Source: Paenibacillus tepidiphilus (GTDB lineage Bacteria; Bacillota; Bacilli; Paenibacillales; Paenibacillaceae). Taken from it: 64,000 nt of DNA. This document shows, piece by piece, positions 25,577-33,993 of the stretch; positions within the stretch are counted from its first letter, which is position 1, and every line of letters starts with the position of its first letter. Position numbers and translations under genes: made by a program. The stretch covers positions 124,001 through 188,000 of the forward strand of contig NZ_VWRQ01000010.1 of NCBI RefSeq assembly GCF_008635795.1. Direction: 5' to 3'. Below the pieces are notes generated by a model, which was not told where the DNA came from, made no database searches, and saw only the letters and a list, made by a program, of their open reading frames with translations.

Positions 25577-26755
25577 ATGAACACATTAACGATGAGACGC
25601 GCGTTGATATTGCCATTTGCCCTGCTGTTGACGCTGTGCATACCGCTGGCTGCGGTACGGGCCGAGAACAGCACGGTCAGTACCCATGCCAGGGCCGCTG
25701 CGCTGATTGATGTAGAGTCAGGGAGAATGCTATACAGCAGCCGCGGAGACGAGCCGATGCTGATCGCCAGTCTGACCAAAATCATGACTGCGCTGGTCGC
25801 CATCGAGAACGGCGATCTGACCTCCAAGGTCAAGGTGGGCAAGAACGCCTTCGCCAAGGAAGGCTCCTCGCTCTATCTGAAGCTGGGCGAAGAAATGTCC
25901 CTGGAGGATATGCTGTACGGGCTGATGCTGCGTTCGGGGAACGATGCGGCTACGGCGATTGCCGAGCATGTCGGCGGCACGGAGCAGGGCTTCGTGTACC
26001 TGATGAACGCTAAAGCGGAGGAGCTTGGCCTCACCCATACGCATTTTGCCAACCCGCATGGTCTGGATGCCGACGGGCATTACTCCACTGCGAATGATCT
26101 GGCGGTGCTGACCGCTTACGCAATGCATAATCCGGTCTTCAAGGAGATTGTCGGCACTCCGGTGAAGACAGCGGATAACCCCTATGAGAAATGGGACTAT
26201 AAATGGGCCAATAAAAATAAAATGCTGCGCCTGTATGAGGGTGCGGACGGTGTGAAGACCGGTTACACCAAAAAAGCGCTGCGCTGTCTGGTCAGCTCGG
26301 CGACCCGGGGCGGGCAGCAGCTGGTGGCAGTAACGCTGAACGACGGCAATGACTGGAATGATCATGCCGCCCTGCTGGACTACGGCTTCAACCATTATCC
26401 GCTCAAGAATCTGGTGCAGCGCGGAGAAAGCATCGAAGGTTACCCGCTGGTTACCGGCAAGAGCTTCGCCTATCCGCTGGGGCAGGGGGAGGAGGCCCGG
26501 CTGAACACCAGGCTTGTGCTCGACGATCAGGTCCGTGCGGAGGCGCCAACCAGCTTTGGGCTTAAAGGGGCATTGATTGTGGAGCTTGGCGGCAGGGTCA
26601 TCGGACGGATTCCGGTGTATGACCCGCAGCGGCTGCCGCCGGAGCAGTCGGCATATATGAAGAAATACAGCGACGCCGGAGCCGCGCCGTACCCGGCGGA
26701 TAACTGGCTGCAGGCGCTGGGCAGCGCACTGCGGGCACTGTTCCGGTTAGGGTAA
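25577..26755 (+). CDS. dacB: D-alanyl-D-alanine carboxypeptidase, spore-cortex type
   Basis: This penicillin-binding protein trims terminal D-Ala from peptidoglycan peptides; the DacB type limits cross-linking of the spore cortex. The 392-residue precursor has a signal peptide ending near AVRAEN and the three serine-peptidase S11 motifs: SLTK (Ser65-Lys68), SGN (120-122) and KTG (227-229). I chose the ATG six bases after GGAGG over a longer upstream frame. The next genes are spmA and spmB, as in the B. subtilis dacB operon, which supports DacB over other carboxypeptidases. Confidence 0.93.
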   Translation: MNTLTMRRALILPFALLLTLCIPLAAVRAENSTVSTHARAAALIDVESGRMLYSSRGDEPMLIASLTKIMTALVAIENGDLTSKVKVGKNAFAKEGSSLYLKLGEEMSLEDMLYGLMLRSGNDAATAIAEHVGGTEQGFVYLMNAKAEELGLTHTHFANPHGLDADGHYSTANDLAVLTAYAMHNPVFKEIVGTPVKTADNPYEKWDYKWANKNKMLRLYEGADGVKTGYTKKALRCLVSSATRGGQQLVAVTLNDGNDWNDHAALLDYGFNHYPLKNLVQRGESIEGYPLVTGKSFAYPLGQGEEARLNTRLVLDDQVRAEAPTSFGLKGALIVELGGRVIGRIPVYDPQRLPPEQSAYMKKYSDAGAAPYPADNWLQALGSALRALFRLG

Positions 26756-26816
26756 GGAGGCAGGTGGCCACACGTGACTCCGGACATAGCAGGGCGGCAA
26801 AGGGGGAGGTTCGGCA

Positions 26817-27479
26817 ATGATTAACGGAATCTGGCTGGGCATGATTCTGATCGGCTTTGTATTCGCTGCGGTCAACGGGCGGATGGATGAATTTACGGCG
26901 GCGATATTTGACGGAGCCAAGAACGGGGTGACGGTCAGCTTCGGGCTGATCAGTGTGCTGGTCTTCTGGATGGGAATGATGCGGGTAGCGGAGGACGGGG
27001 GACTGATGAAGATCATCGCCAGAGTGCTGGGCCCTGTAGTGTCTTTTCTGTTCCCCGATGTGCCGAAAGGCCATCCGGCTATCGGTTACATCCTCTCCAA
27101 CATGAGCGCGAATCTGCTGGGGCTGGGCAACGCCGCAACGCCTATGGGCATCAAGGCGATGCAGGAGCTGCAGACGCTGAACCCCGATAAGGAGACGGCG
27201 ACTCCGGCCATGTGCACACTGCTTGCGCTCAATACCGCGAGCATTACGCTCATTCCGGCAACCTTGATTGCTGTGAGGCTGAACTACGGCTCGGCGGAGC
27301 CTGCCGGCATTGTCGGCACGACACTGGCGGCAACGGCGGTGGCAACCATCGCCGCCATCGCGGCCGACCGTTTCTACCGCAGGCTAACGCTGCTGCGCAG
27401 GCCGCCGAGGCCGCCCGCAGTGCGGACAGGCAGCGCCGGCGGCGGTCCGGCCGTACCGCATTCCTCCATGAAAGGGTGA
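26817..27479 (+). CDS. spmA: Spore maturation protein A
   Basis: A 220-residue nucleoside-transporter-like (Gate domain) membrane protein, with INGIWLGMILIGFVFAAVNGR, NMSANLLGLGNAATPMGIKAM and NTASITLIPATLIAVR. In B. subtilis SpmA and SpmB are needed for full dehydration of the spore core; the transported molecule is unknown. The ATG follows GGGGGAGG. The last ~25 residues are Pro/Gly-rich and unlike the shorter family members. spmB begins seven bases after its stop. Confidence 0.94.
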   Translation: MINGIWLGMILIGFVFAAVNGRMDEFTAAIFDGAKNGVTVSFGLISVLVFWMGMMRVAEDGGLMKIIARVLGPVVSFLFPDVPKGHPAIGYILSNMSANLLGLGNAATPMGIKAMQELQTLNPDKETATPAMCTLLALNTASITLIPATLIAVRLNYGSAEPAGIVGTTLAATAVATIAAIAADRFYRRLTLLRRPPRPPAVRTGSAGGGPAVPHSSMKG

Positions 27480-27486
27480 GTCTTCC

Positions 27487-28020
27487 GTGCTACAGCTCAT
27501 TAGCCTGATCTCGGCCTGGGCGATCCCGGTGATGATAACCTTTATTCCGCTGTATGCCTATTACCGGAAGGTGCCGGTATACGATTCCTTTGTCGGCGGA
27601 GCCAAGGAAGGCTTCGGCACGGCGATTGCCGTAATCCCGCATCTGGTCGGCATGCTGGTCGCCATCAGCGTCTTCCGCGCTTCCGGGGCGCTCGACTTCC
27701 TGATGGGCTTTATCGCTCCGCTGCTGGGCCGGCTCGGCGTACCGGCGGAAGTGTTGCCGCTCGGCTTGCTCCGTCCGCTCACCGGCACCGGTTCACTGGC
27801 CTACACGACCGACCTGATCCGTGTCCACGGCCCGGACTCCCTGATCGGAATGATCGCTTCCACCATCCAGGGCAGTACGGATACAACTTTATATGTATTG
27901 ACCGTCTATTTCGGCGCAGTAGGGATACGCAATGGCCGATATGCGCTGAAGGTCGGTCTCTTCTCTGATCTGATCGGCTTCATCGCGGCGATTGCTGTGT
28001 GTATGCTTGTTTTTGGCTGA
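27487..28020 (+). CDS. spmB: Spore maturation protein B
   Basis: A 177-residue membrane protein with SLISAWAIPVMITFIPLYAY, SFVGGAKEGFGTAIAVIPHLVGM, ALDFLMGFIAPLLGRLGVPAEVLPL and GSLAYTTDLIRVHGPDSLIG in the usual SpmB order. It works with SpmA in spore core dehydration. The start is GTG after AAAGGGTGAG, in the tail of spmA. No clear terminator separates it from the next gene. Confidence 0.94.
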   Translation: MLQLISLISAWAIPVMITFIPLYAYYRKVPVYDSFVGGAKEGFGTAIAVIPHLVGMLVAISVFRASGALDFLMGFIAPLLGRLGVPAEVLPLGLLRPLTGTGSLAYTTDLIRVHGPDSLIGMIASTIQGSTDTTLYVLTVYFGAVGIRNGRYALKVGLFSDLIGFIAAIAVCMLVFG

Positions 28021-28174
28021 GAATCCATTGCGCATCTGAAATAGCGAATTTCGGTGTTATATTATACCGGAATTGCAGCTATAGGTAAATAGGCACTGCT
28101 GGATATCGCCTTTGCCCGGTATACCCGCTAGAATGGGTAGGATTGTACATAACCGTCCAAAGGAGACTGCATCC

Positions 28175-29347
28175 ATGAGAATATTGCCTGCTTTTATTGC
28201 AAGCCTGATCCTGTCCGTCACGCTGGTGGCCCCTGCTTCCGCAGCCGACAAACCGATCACCGTGCAGATTGACCAGAAGAAAATCGACCTCAAAGGGAAC
28301 CATCCGGTCCAGCAAAATAATACAATTCTCGTCCCGCTTCGTCCATTATTTGAAGGCCTTGGCCTGAAGATCGGCTGGAATCCCAAAACCGGCCAAATTA
28401 CCGGTACAAAGGAAGGGTTCAGCATTCAGCTGCAGATCGGCAAGAATACAGCCGTGGTCAACGGTCAGACGAAGAAGCTGATTGTGGCTCCGCAGCTGAT
28501 CCGCGGCGCGGTTTATGTGCCGCTCCGTTTTGTCAGCGAAGCGGCCGGCGTTGAGGTAGGCTGGAACCCCAAGGCATCGCTCATCTCGGTGACTTCCAAG
28601 CCTGCAGCGGATACGGCCGGGATTGCCGAATTATTCGAACGGTATGTCACTGTCTCCAATCAGGAGGATGCCGCCGGATTCATGGCCTTGCTTGATCCTT
28701 CCTCGCCGCTGGCCGCCGCAGAAGAGAGCATTAAGGCCCAAATGGAGCTGTATGATCTCAGTGTATCCGTCGACCAGCTGGACATTGTAAGTGCAGATCA
28801 GAAGGAAGCTGTAGTCCGGACTGTGGAGACTTCCCGCCGGGTGGGCGGACTGTTCATGCCGGATAGTACATCCGAGTATATCTACTCACTGGTTAACACG
28901 GATGCCGGTTGGAAGATCAGCGGTGTCCAGATCAATGCAGCGCAGTATAGCGTGCCCCAGAATGTGCTTAGTGCCACACCTGCTGTACCGAAGGAGGCCG
29001 AGAGCGCGATTCTGGCTGAGCTGGAGTTGAACTATAAATATTCCAATGAGGAAAATATAGACGGCCTGCTGGCTGATCTCACGGCGGGAACAGCGGAATA
29101 TGAACAGGCCAAGCAGTTGTACAGCCAGATATTCCAGACCTATGATCTTTCCTATACGCTGGAATCGGCCAAGATCATCGATTACACGGACAGCCAGGCT
29201 GCCGTATACGTCATTCAGACAACGAAGAAGCTGAAGGGTCCGGAATTCAAGAATAACCGCGCCGCTTCCGTAATGATGCTGGTCAAGGGCGAAGACGGTT
29301 CCTGGCAACTCGGGCCAACCTACCTGATCAGCAGCGAAGAACTGTAA
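28175..29347 (+). CDS. Secreted protein with copper-amine-oxidase-like N domain (stalk domain)
   Basis: The 390-residue precursor has a signal peptide (ILPAFIASLILSVTLVAPASA) and one stalk/copper-amine-oxidase-N domain (residues ~27-145; NTILVPLRPLFEGLGLKIGWN, AVYVPLRFVSEAAGVEVGWN). Two related ~110-residue units follow (~150-260 and ~270-390), each with 'LYDLSVSVDQLDIVS' or 'TYDLSYTLESAKIID' type strands, like NTF2/nuclear-transport-type folds. Such proteins are common in Paenibacillus and bind the cell surface; the role is unknown. I chose the ATG after AAAGGAG. Confidence 0.85.
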   Translation: MRILPAFIASLILSVTLVAPASAADKPITVQIDQKKIDLKGNHPVQQNNTILVPLRPLFEGLGLKIGWNPKTGQITGTKEGFSIQLQIGKNTAVVNGQTKKLIVAPQLIRGAVYVPLRFVSEAAGVEVGWNPKASLISVTSKPAADTAGIAELFERYVTVSNQEDAAGFMALLDPSSPLAAAEESIKAQMELYDLSVSVDQLDIVSADQKEAVVRTVETSRRVGGLFMPDSTSEYIYSLVNTDAGWKISGVQINAAQYSVPQNVLSATPAVPKEAESAILAELELNYKYSNEENIDGLLADLTAGTAEYEQAKQLYSQIFQTYDLSYTLESAKIIDYTDSQAAVYVIQTTKKLKGPEFKNNRAASVMMLVKGEDGSWQLGPTYLISSEEL

Positions 29348-29398
29348 TTGCACGAAGCGGTTAGCATTTAAGGCGGCTGAATGCCCGCCTGCTGTCCG

Positions 29399-29456
29399 AA
29401 TCCCCGTCAACGCGCTTCAGCCTCCGGGGGCTGTCCGTGATTTGGCGGGGATTTTT
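29399..29456 (+). terminator. Rho-independent terminator after stalk-domain gene
   Basis: AATCCCCG (29399-29406) pairs with CGGGGATT (29446-29453), with an inner CCGGGGG-containing arm. The run TTTTTG follows. Confidence 0.75.
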
Positions 29457-29564
29457 GCTATGAACAGGTCATTCAATCCGGGCTCCCGCAGACAAATCCT
29501 TCCTGGCACCCTGAACTTCTATCCGTCATATGCTATTGCAGCATAACGGAGGAGGCCGATAGGG

Positions 29565-29909
29565 TTGGACTACAAGGGCTTTATTCTGCATCATTCCCGC
29601 TGCTCATCGATCAACGGCAAAGGCTTTGACTTCTGGATCGCGAAGGAAGGGGGGATTTATGCCGCCCCGTTGCTGACGGATCCCGAATATATCCACATTT
29701 GCCTGGAAGGAGATTACAGTTCACCAGACACGGTGCCGGAGCCTGCAGGGCGAGGTCAGCAGCTGTTTGCGGCAGGCAAGCTGATCCTGGAGCTGGCAGC
29801 GCGTTACCGGATTTCGCCGCTCTTGGTGGAAGGGCATGACGATTCATGTCCCGGAGCGTATTTTCCATGGAAGGAGCTTGTGATTTATCCCGCTGATGGT
29901 TATCATTAG
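29565..29909 (+). CDS. Short N-acetylmuramoyl-L-alanine amidase-like protein
   Basis: A 114-residue protein resembling a compressed Amidase_2/PGRP domain. Near the N-terminus is ILHHS; in the middle FWIAKEGGIYAAPL stands where 'Y.I.rdG.I' normally lies; near the C-terminus is EGHDDSCPGAYFPWKELV, which matches the family ending with its His and Cys metal ligands. A complete domain is ~140-150 residues. There is no signal peptide, so cytoplasmic or forespore action, or loss of catalysis, is possible. It starts at TTG after GGAGGAGG, 21 bases before rluB. Confidence 0.65.
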   Translation: MDYKGFILHHSRCSSINGKGFDFWIAKEGGIYAAPLLTDPEYIHICLEGDYSSPDTVPEPAGRGQQLFAAGKLILELAARYRISPLLVEGHDDSCPGAYFPWKELVIYPADGYH

Positions 29910-29929
29910 TCTGAGGTGACTAGTCGAAA

Positions 29930-30688
29930 ATGGAAAGATTACAGAAAGTTTTGGCGCAGGCAGGTATTGCGTCCAGACGCAAATGCGAAGAATTGATTTT
30001 GGCCGGGAAGGTTGAGGTCAACGGTGAGACCGTGACCGAACTCGGTACCAAGGTGGATCCTGAACAGGATGTCATCAAAGTATCAGGCAAACCGATCCGC
30101 AGCGAGAATAAAATCTACTTGATGTTCAATAAGCCTAAAGGTGTGATCACCAGCGCATCGGACCCCAAGGGCCGTAAAGTGGTGACGGATTATCTGAAGG
30201 GAATCACGGAGCGGGTCTACCCGATCGGCCGGCTGGATTATGATACGGAGGGACTTTTGCTGTTGACCAATGACGGCGAGTTCGCCAATCTGCTCACGCA
30301 TCCGAAGCACCATGTGCCGAAGACGTATCTGGCTACGGTCAAAGGGGTGCCCCATGGCACCTCGCTGGACAAGCTGAAGGCCGGCATCAAGCTGGAGGAC
30401 GGGATGACCGCTCCGGCGGAAGTCGAATATAAGGATATCGATGAAGCCAGTAAGGAATCCGTCATCAGCATTACCATTCATGAAGGACGCAACCGTCAGG
30501 TGCGCAGGATGTTTGAAGCGATCAACCACCCGGTGATCCGGCTCAAGCGGATTTCCTTCGGGGATATTCTGCTGCAGAACCTGAAGCGCGGCAGCTTCCG
30601 CCATCTGACCAAGGATGAGATTAACCATCTGAAGCAAACTGCCAAGGCAGGCCTGCTGAAAGCAAATCAAACCCGTAAAGACACATAA
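29930..30688 (+). CDS. rluB: 23S rRNA pseudouridine synthase, RluB/RsuA family
   Basis: The enzyme converts a specific uridine in 23S rRNA to pseudouridine. The 252-residue protein has an N-terminal S4 RNA-binding domain (LQKVLAQAGIASRRKCEEL) and the catalytic GRLDYDTEGLLLLTNDG, whose Asp in GRLDYD is the nucleophile; EGRNRQVRRMFEAI closes the domain. The ATG follows GAGGTGA. Its position between spmB and resA is the B. subtilis ypuL position. Confidence 0.94.
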   Translation: MERLQKVLAQAGIASRRKCEELILAGKVEVNGETVTELGTKVDPEQDVIKVSGKPIRSENKIYLMFNKPKGVITSASDPKGRKVVTDYLKGITERVYPIGRLDYDTEGLLLLTNDGEFANLLTHPKHHVPKTYLATVKGVPHGTSLDKLKAGIKLEDGMTAPAEVEYKDIDEASKESVISITIHEGRNRQVRRMFEAINHPVIRLKRISFGDILLQNLKRGSFRHLTKDEINHLKQTAKAGLLKANQTRKDT

Positions 30689-30752
30689 TGTTCACATTTA
30701 CTCCTCCTAAATCTGTGGCCATATTCGTTATAATGTTCATAGGATGTTCACA
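30688..30752 (+). promoter_or_regulatory. Three ATGTTCA(C/T)A repeats before resA, possible ResD sites
   Basis: ATGTTCACA (30688), ATGTTCATA (30733) and ATGTTCACA (30744) lie in the leader of resA; the last two are one helical turn apart. Their complement contains TGTGAA, the core of the B. subtilis ResD site TTTGTGAAT. A TATAAT at 30729-30734 overlaps the middle copy. Confidence 0.4.
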
Positions 30753-30798
30753 CCTAAAAACTGAAGTAATGAATTGCGTCACAGAAGGAGGATTTCTG

Positions 30799-31323
30799 TT
30801 GGGCACAGCGAAAAAGCCGTTACAGGTTGTTATTCTGGTGCTGCTCCTGGTGCTCGGAGGATATGCAATCGCTTCCTCGGCGTTCGGAGGCGCTGGTCCT
30901 GCCCGGGAAGGCGTCAAGGCTCCCGGCTTCAAGCTGTACGGGCTGGACGGTACGCTGCATACGCTGGAAGACTACAAGGACAAGGCTGTCGTGCTCAACT
31001 TTTGGGGCTCCTGGTGTGCCCCCTGTGTCAAAGAAATGCCTGTGCTGCAGGCTGGCTGGGAGAAATACCGTGAACGTGGTGTAGCGGTTGTCGGTGTAAA
31101 TGTTGCCGAAGACCGGGCTACAGTCGAGAACTTCGTGAAACAGGTCGGCATCGATTTTCCGGTTATTATGGACAAAGACCGCGATGCGGTGCAGAGTTAC
31201 GGTGTTTCGCCGCTGCCTACGACTTTCTTCATTAATAAAAATGGGAAAGTAGCCAACATCCATATCGGCCAGCTGGATGCAAATGTACTCGATACGCAGA
31301 TCAGGAAGCTGGTTGGAGACTGA
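30799..31323 (+). CDS. resA: Thiol-disulfide oxidoreductase ResA
   Basis: ResA reduces the haem-binding cysteines of apocytochrome c outside the membrane. The 174-residue protein has one N-terminal anchor (VVILVLLLVLGGYAIAS) and a thioredoxin fold with WGSWCAPCVKEMP (CxxC) and GVSPLPTTFFINKNG (cis-Pro loop). The start is TTG, seven bases after AAGGAGG; an upstream in-frame ATG would precede the ribosome site. In B. subtilis resB and resC follow; here the next coding gene is resD. Confidence 0.93.
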   Translation: MGTAKKPLQVVILVLLLVLGGYAIASSAFGGAGPAREGVKAPGFKLYGLDGTLHTLEDYKDKAVVLNFWGSWCAPCVKEMPVLQAGWEKYRERGVAVVGVNVAEDRATVENFVKQVGIDFPVIMDKDRDAVQSYGVSPLPTTFFINKNGKVANIHIGQLDANVLDTQIRKLVGD

Positions 31324-31729
31324 GGGCAGGCCTGCAGCTGATGGGCCTGTGATACCTTTTTTACGTATGCCGCCAATGGGTATATAGGTATTAGGAGTTC
31401 CGACTCACCTCCGGTAACGTAACCGTTGACAGCCCCGGGCGGGAAGATAGTACAATAGGGAAAGTGAGTTATAAAATACGGCCGGATGAGGCAACTTACC
31501 ATAGCGAATCAGGGCGGTTTTCGTCGATTCCCGGAAGGGGAGCGCCAGGTACTGCATGGCTCGCCGTACTCGGCTTTCTTGCGTGAAATTCACCTTGGCC
31601 CGCGCCTTAAGTTGATTATCTCCGGGCTTCATTAGAATGCGGTGACGGACTAAGCAAATCTATATTTTTTAACGCGGCAAAGGATTATGGGTAACGTTCT
31701 ACTGTATTTGATGAAGGGGTTGTTGTGAA
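31324..31729. other. Unexplained 406-base region between resA and resD
   Basis: This stretch replaces the resB and resC genes found here in B. subtilis. It begins with a weak CAGGCC/GGCCTG hairpin and T-run (31327-31362). A promoter candidate follows at 31426-31456, with about 270 bases of leader before resD. No convincing plus-strand gene is present. A 75-codon minus-strand frame (31405-31632) lacks a ribosome site. Confidence 0.6.
31426..31456 (+). promoter_or_regulatory. Candidate promoter upstream of resDE
   Basis: TTGACA (31426-31431), a perfect -35, is followed by TACAAT (31451-31456) at a long 19-base spacing. It would make resDE independent of resA. Confidence 0.45.
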
Positions 31730-32446
31730 ATGGCAGAGCATTTGAACAGAATTCTGGTGGTGGATGACGAGGAGCGCATTCGCCGCCTGCTGAAAATGTA
31801 TCTTGAAAAAGAAGGCTACGAAATCGACGAAGCGGAAGACGGCGAAATCGCTCTGCGCAAAGCAACGGCCAATGATTATGGTCTTATTCTGCTGGATGTT
31901 ATGCTGCCGGGAATCGACGGCATTGAGGTGCTTACCCGGCTGCGGGGCGTGAAGTCCACGCCGGTGCTGATGCTGACGGCCAAAGGTGAGGAAATCAACC
32001 GGGTTCAGGGCTTTGAGATGGGTGCGGACGATTATGTCGTGAAACCGTTCAGCCCGCGTGAGGTGATCTACCGGGTTAAGGCGATCCTGCGCCGCTCTTC
32101 GGCGACAGCCTTTTTGTCCAAAGAGAGCAATTCCAGCAACAATATTGTGTTCCCGCATCTGGTGATTGAGCATGATGCCCACCGTGTAACCGCCGGCGGA
32201 CAGGAAGTCAGCCTGACTCCGAAGGAATATGAGCTGCTGCATTATCTGGCGATTTCACCGGACAAGGTATTTTCGCGGGAAGAGCTGCTTAAGGATGTCT
32301 GGAATTATGAATTCTTCGGCGATTTGCGTACGGTCGATACCCATGTCAAACGGCTGCGCGAGAAGCTGAACAAGGTCTCGCCGGAGTCGGCGGCGATGAT
32401 TACTACGGTCTGGGGCGTCGGCTATAAGCTAGAGGTGCCTAAATAA
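31730..32446 (+). CDS. resD: Response regulator ResD
   Basis: A 238-residue OmpR-type regulator. The receiver domain (1-~120) has DDEE, the phosphorylated Asp in LILLDVMLPGIDG, and the KPFSP lysine. The winged-helix domain (~140-235) has LTPKEYELLHYL and DLRTVDTHVKRLREKL. In B. subtilis ResD with ResE activates respiration genes under oxygen limitation. The start follows GAAGGGG. resE begins immediately after the stop codon. Confidence 0.94.
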   Translation: MAEHLNRILVVDDEERIRRLLKMYLEKEGYEIDEAEDGEIALRKATANDYGLILLDVMLPGIDGIEVLTRLRGVKSTPVLMLTAKGEEINRVQGFEMGADDYVVKPFSPREVIYRVKAILRRSSATAFLSKESNSSNNIVFPHLVIEHDAHRVTAGGQEVSLTPKEYELLHYLAISPDKVFSREELLKDVWNYEFFGDLRTVDTHVKRLREKLNKVSPESAAMITTVWGVGYKLEVPK

Positions 32447-33886
32447 GTGAGCTTCTGGAGAAGTCTTGTCGGCAAGCTGTGGCTTACGATCTTTTGCCTC
32501 GTTGGCTTTGTGATCATGACGGTCGGGCTGTTCCTGCTCCCCTTTATCGACAGCAATTTCGCCAATTCCGCAGAAATCAAACGATTGTTCTTGTATGCTT
32601 GTATGATCGGTTTCTCTTTGACAACGTTCTTTGCGTTGTTCCTAATCACCAAGATTACCCAGCCTATGCAGCGTCTTATTGAAGCGGCCAACAATATCCG
32701 CAGGGGTCAATATGGAACAAGACTGAACCTGAAGACCAGCGATGAAATTGGCCAATTGGCGACCTCCTTCAACCATATGGCTGCTGAGCTGGAGGAGAAT
32801 ATCCGCAGCCTGAACCATGAGAAGGCCCATCTCTCCAGTGTTCTGCGCAGCATGAGTGACGCCGTAATCACCTTCGATACCGCCGGGCGTGTCATTCTGA
32901 CGAATCCGCACGGACAGACCTTGCTTAAGGCGTGGAGCGATGTTGCACTTGAGGAGGCCAGCGAAGCGGAGCTTCTGCCGCAGGGGCAGCTCGCCAGTGA
33001 GGTGCCGCCGCCGCTGCGGCCGGTCTTTTACAGCACCCTGAGCCAGGGCGGCGACCAGCGCTCCAACGTCCATGTACGGCAGGGTGTCTGGTCAGTGCAT
33101 ATGGCACCGCTACTTGCCGAAGACAGCATCCGCGGCGCCGTGGCGGTGCTGCGCGATGTGACAGAGGAGGTACGGCTGGAGAAGATGCGCACCGACTTCG
33201 TGGCGAATGTCTCGCATGAGATCCGTACACCGCTGTCCATGATGCAAGGCTACAGCGAAGCGCTGCTGGACGGGATGGCTTCTTCTCCGGAAGAAAGTGC
33301 CGAACTGGTGCAGGTCATTCATGACGAGTCGCTGCGTATGGGCCGGCTGGTCAAGGATCTCCTGGATCTGGCCCGTATGGAAGCAGGACATACCGATATG
33401 AAGCAGGAGCAGGTCGACATGGAGGAGCTGCTGGAGCGGATGTACCGCAAATTCTCCGTGCGGGCCAAGGAGCGGGGGATTCTGCTGGAGCTGGATAAGT
33501 CCAGCGGTCCGCTTGTGCTGAAGGCTGCAGACCAGGACAAGCTTGAACAGGTGCTGACCAATCTGCTGGACAACGCCTTCCGTCACACCGCCGCGGACAA
33601 GCATATCTCCATTCTTACCGGCTTTACCGTGCTGGAAGGCCGGCGTTATCTGGAGATTAAGATCCGCGATGAAGGGGCGGGTATCGCGCCGGAGGATTTG
33701 CCGTTTATCTTCGAACGGTTCTACAAGGCGGATAAAGCCCGGGTACGGGGAGAGTCCGGAGGAACCGGACTCGGCCTGGCCATCGTCAAGAATATCGTCG
33801 AGGCCCATCACGGCCAGATTTCGGCGGCCAGCAAGCTTGGAGAGGGGACAACCTTCATTCTGCGGCTTCCTGTCGAAAAACAGTAA
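32447..33886 (+). CDS. resE: Sensor histidine kinase ResE, short sensor form
   Basis: A 479-residue membrane kinase with TM1 (~11-33), a loop of only about 13 residues, TM2 (~47-67), HAMP (~68-120), PAS (~125-240), the phosphorylated histidine in VSHEIRTPLSMMQGYSE (His257) and an ATPase domain (DNAFRHTAADK; GGTGLGLAIVK). B. subtilis ResE is ~589 residues with a large extracytoplasmic domain, which is missing here, so signal input should come from the PAS or membrane part. The GTG start abuts the resD stop, with AGAGGTG as ribosome site. Confidence 0.92.
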   Translation: MSFWRSLVGKLWLTIFCLVGFVIMTVGLFLLPFIDSNFANSAEIKRLFLYACMIGFSLTTFFALFLITKITQPMQRLIEAANNIRRGQYGTRLNLKTSDEIGQLATSFNHMAAELEENIRSLNHEKAHLSSVLRSMSDAVITFDTAGRVILTNPHGQTLLKAWSDVALEEASEAELLPQGQLASEVPPPLRPVFYSTLSQGGDQRSNVHVRQGVWSVHMAPLLAEDSIRGAVAVLRDVTEEVRLEKMRTDFVANVSHEIRTPLSMMQGYSEALLDGMASSPEESAELVQVIHDESLRMGRLVKDLLDLARMEAGHTDMKQEQVDMEELLERMYRKFSVRAKERGILLELDKSSGPLVLKAADQDKLEQVLTNLLDNAFRHTAADKHISILTGFTVLEGRRYLEIKIRDEGAGIAPEDLPFIFERFYKADKARVRGESGGTGLGLAIVKNIVEAHHGQISAASKLGEGTTFILRLPVEKQ

Positions 33887-33906
33887 AACAGATTTCAAGG
33901 ATTGAC

Positions 33907-33937
33907 AGCGCCTCTGAGAGCAGAGGTGCTTTTTGTT
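33907..33937 (+). terminator. Rho-independent terminator after resE
   Basis: AGCGCCTCTG (33907-33916) pairs with CAGAGGTGCT (33921-33930) with one G-U and a four-base loop. TTTTGTT follows. Confidence 0.9.
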
Positions 33938-33993
33938 GAAAGGACCACATTAATCTTGTTCACCGTGGAACATCTACCTGGGAGGAGCTCACT

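Noticed and set aside
31405..31632. 75-codon minus-strand frame between resA and resD as a gene
   Set aside because: There is no ribosome site and no recognised family, and a promoter candidate for resD overlaps it. It is kept only as an open question.
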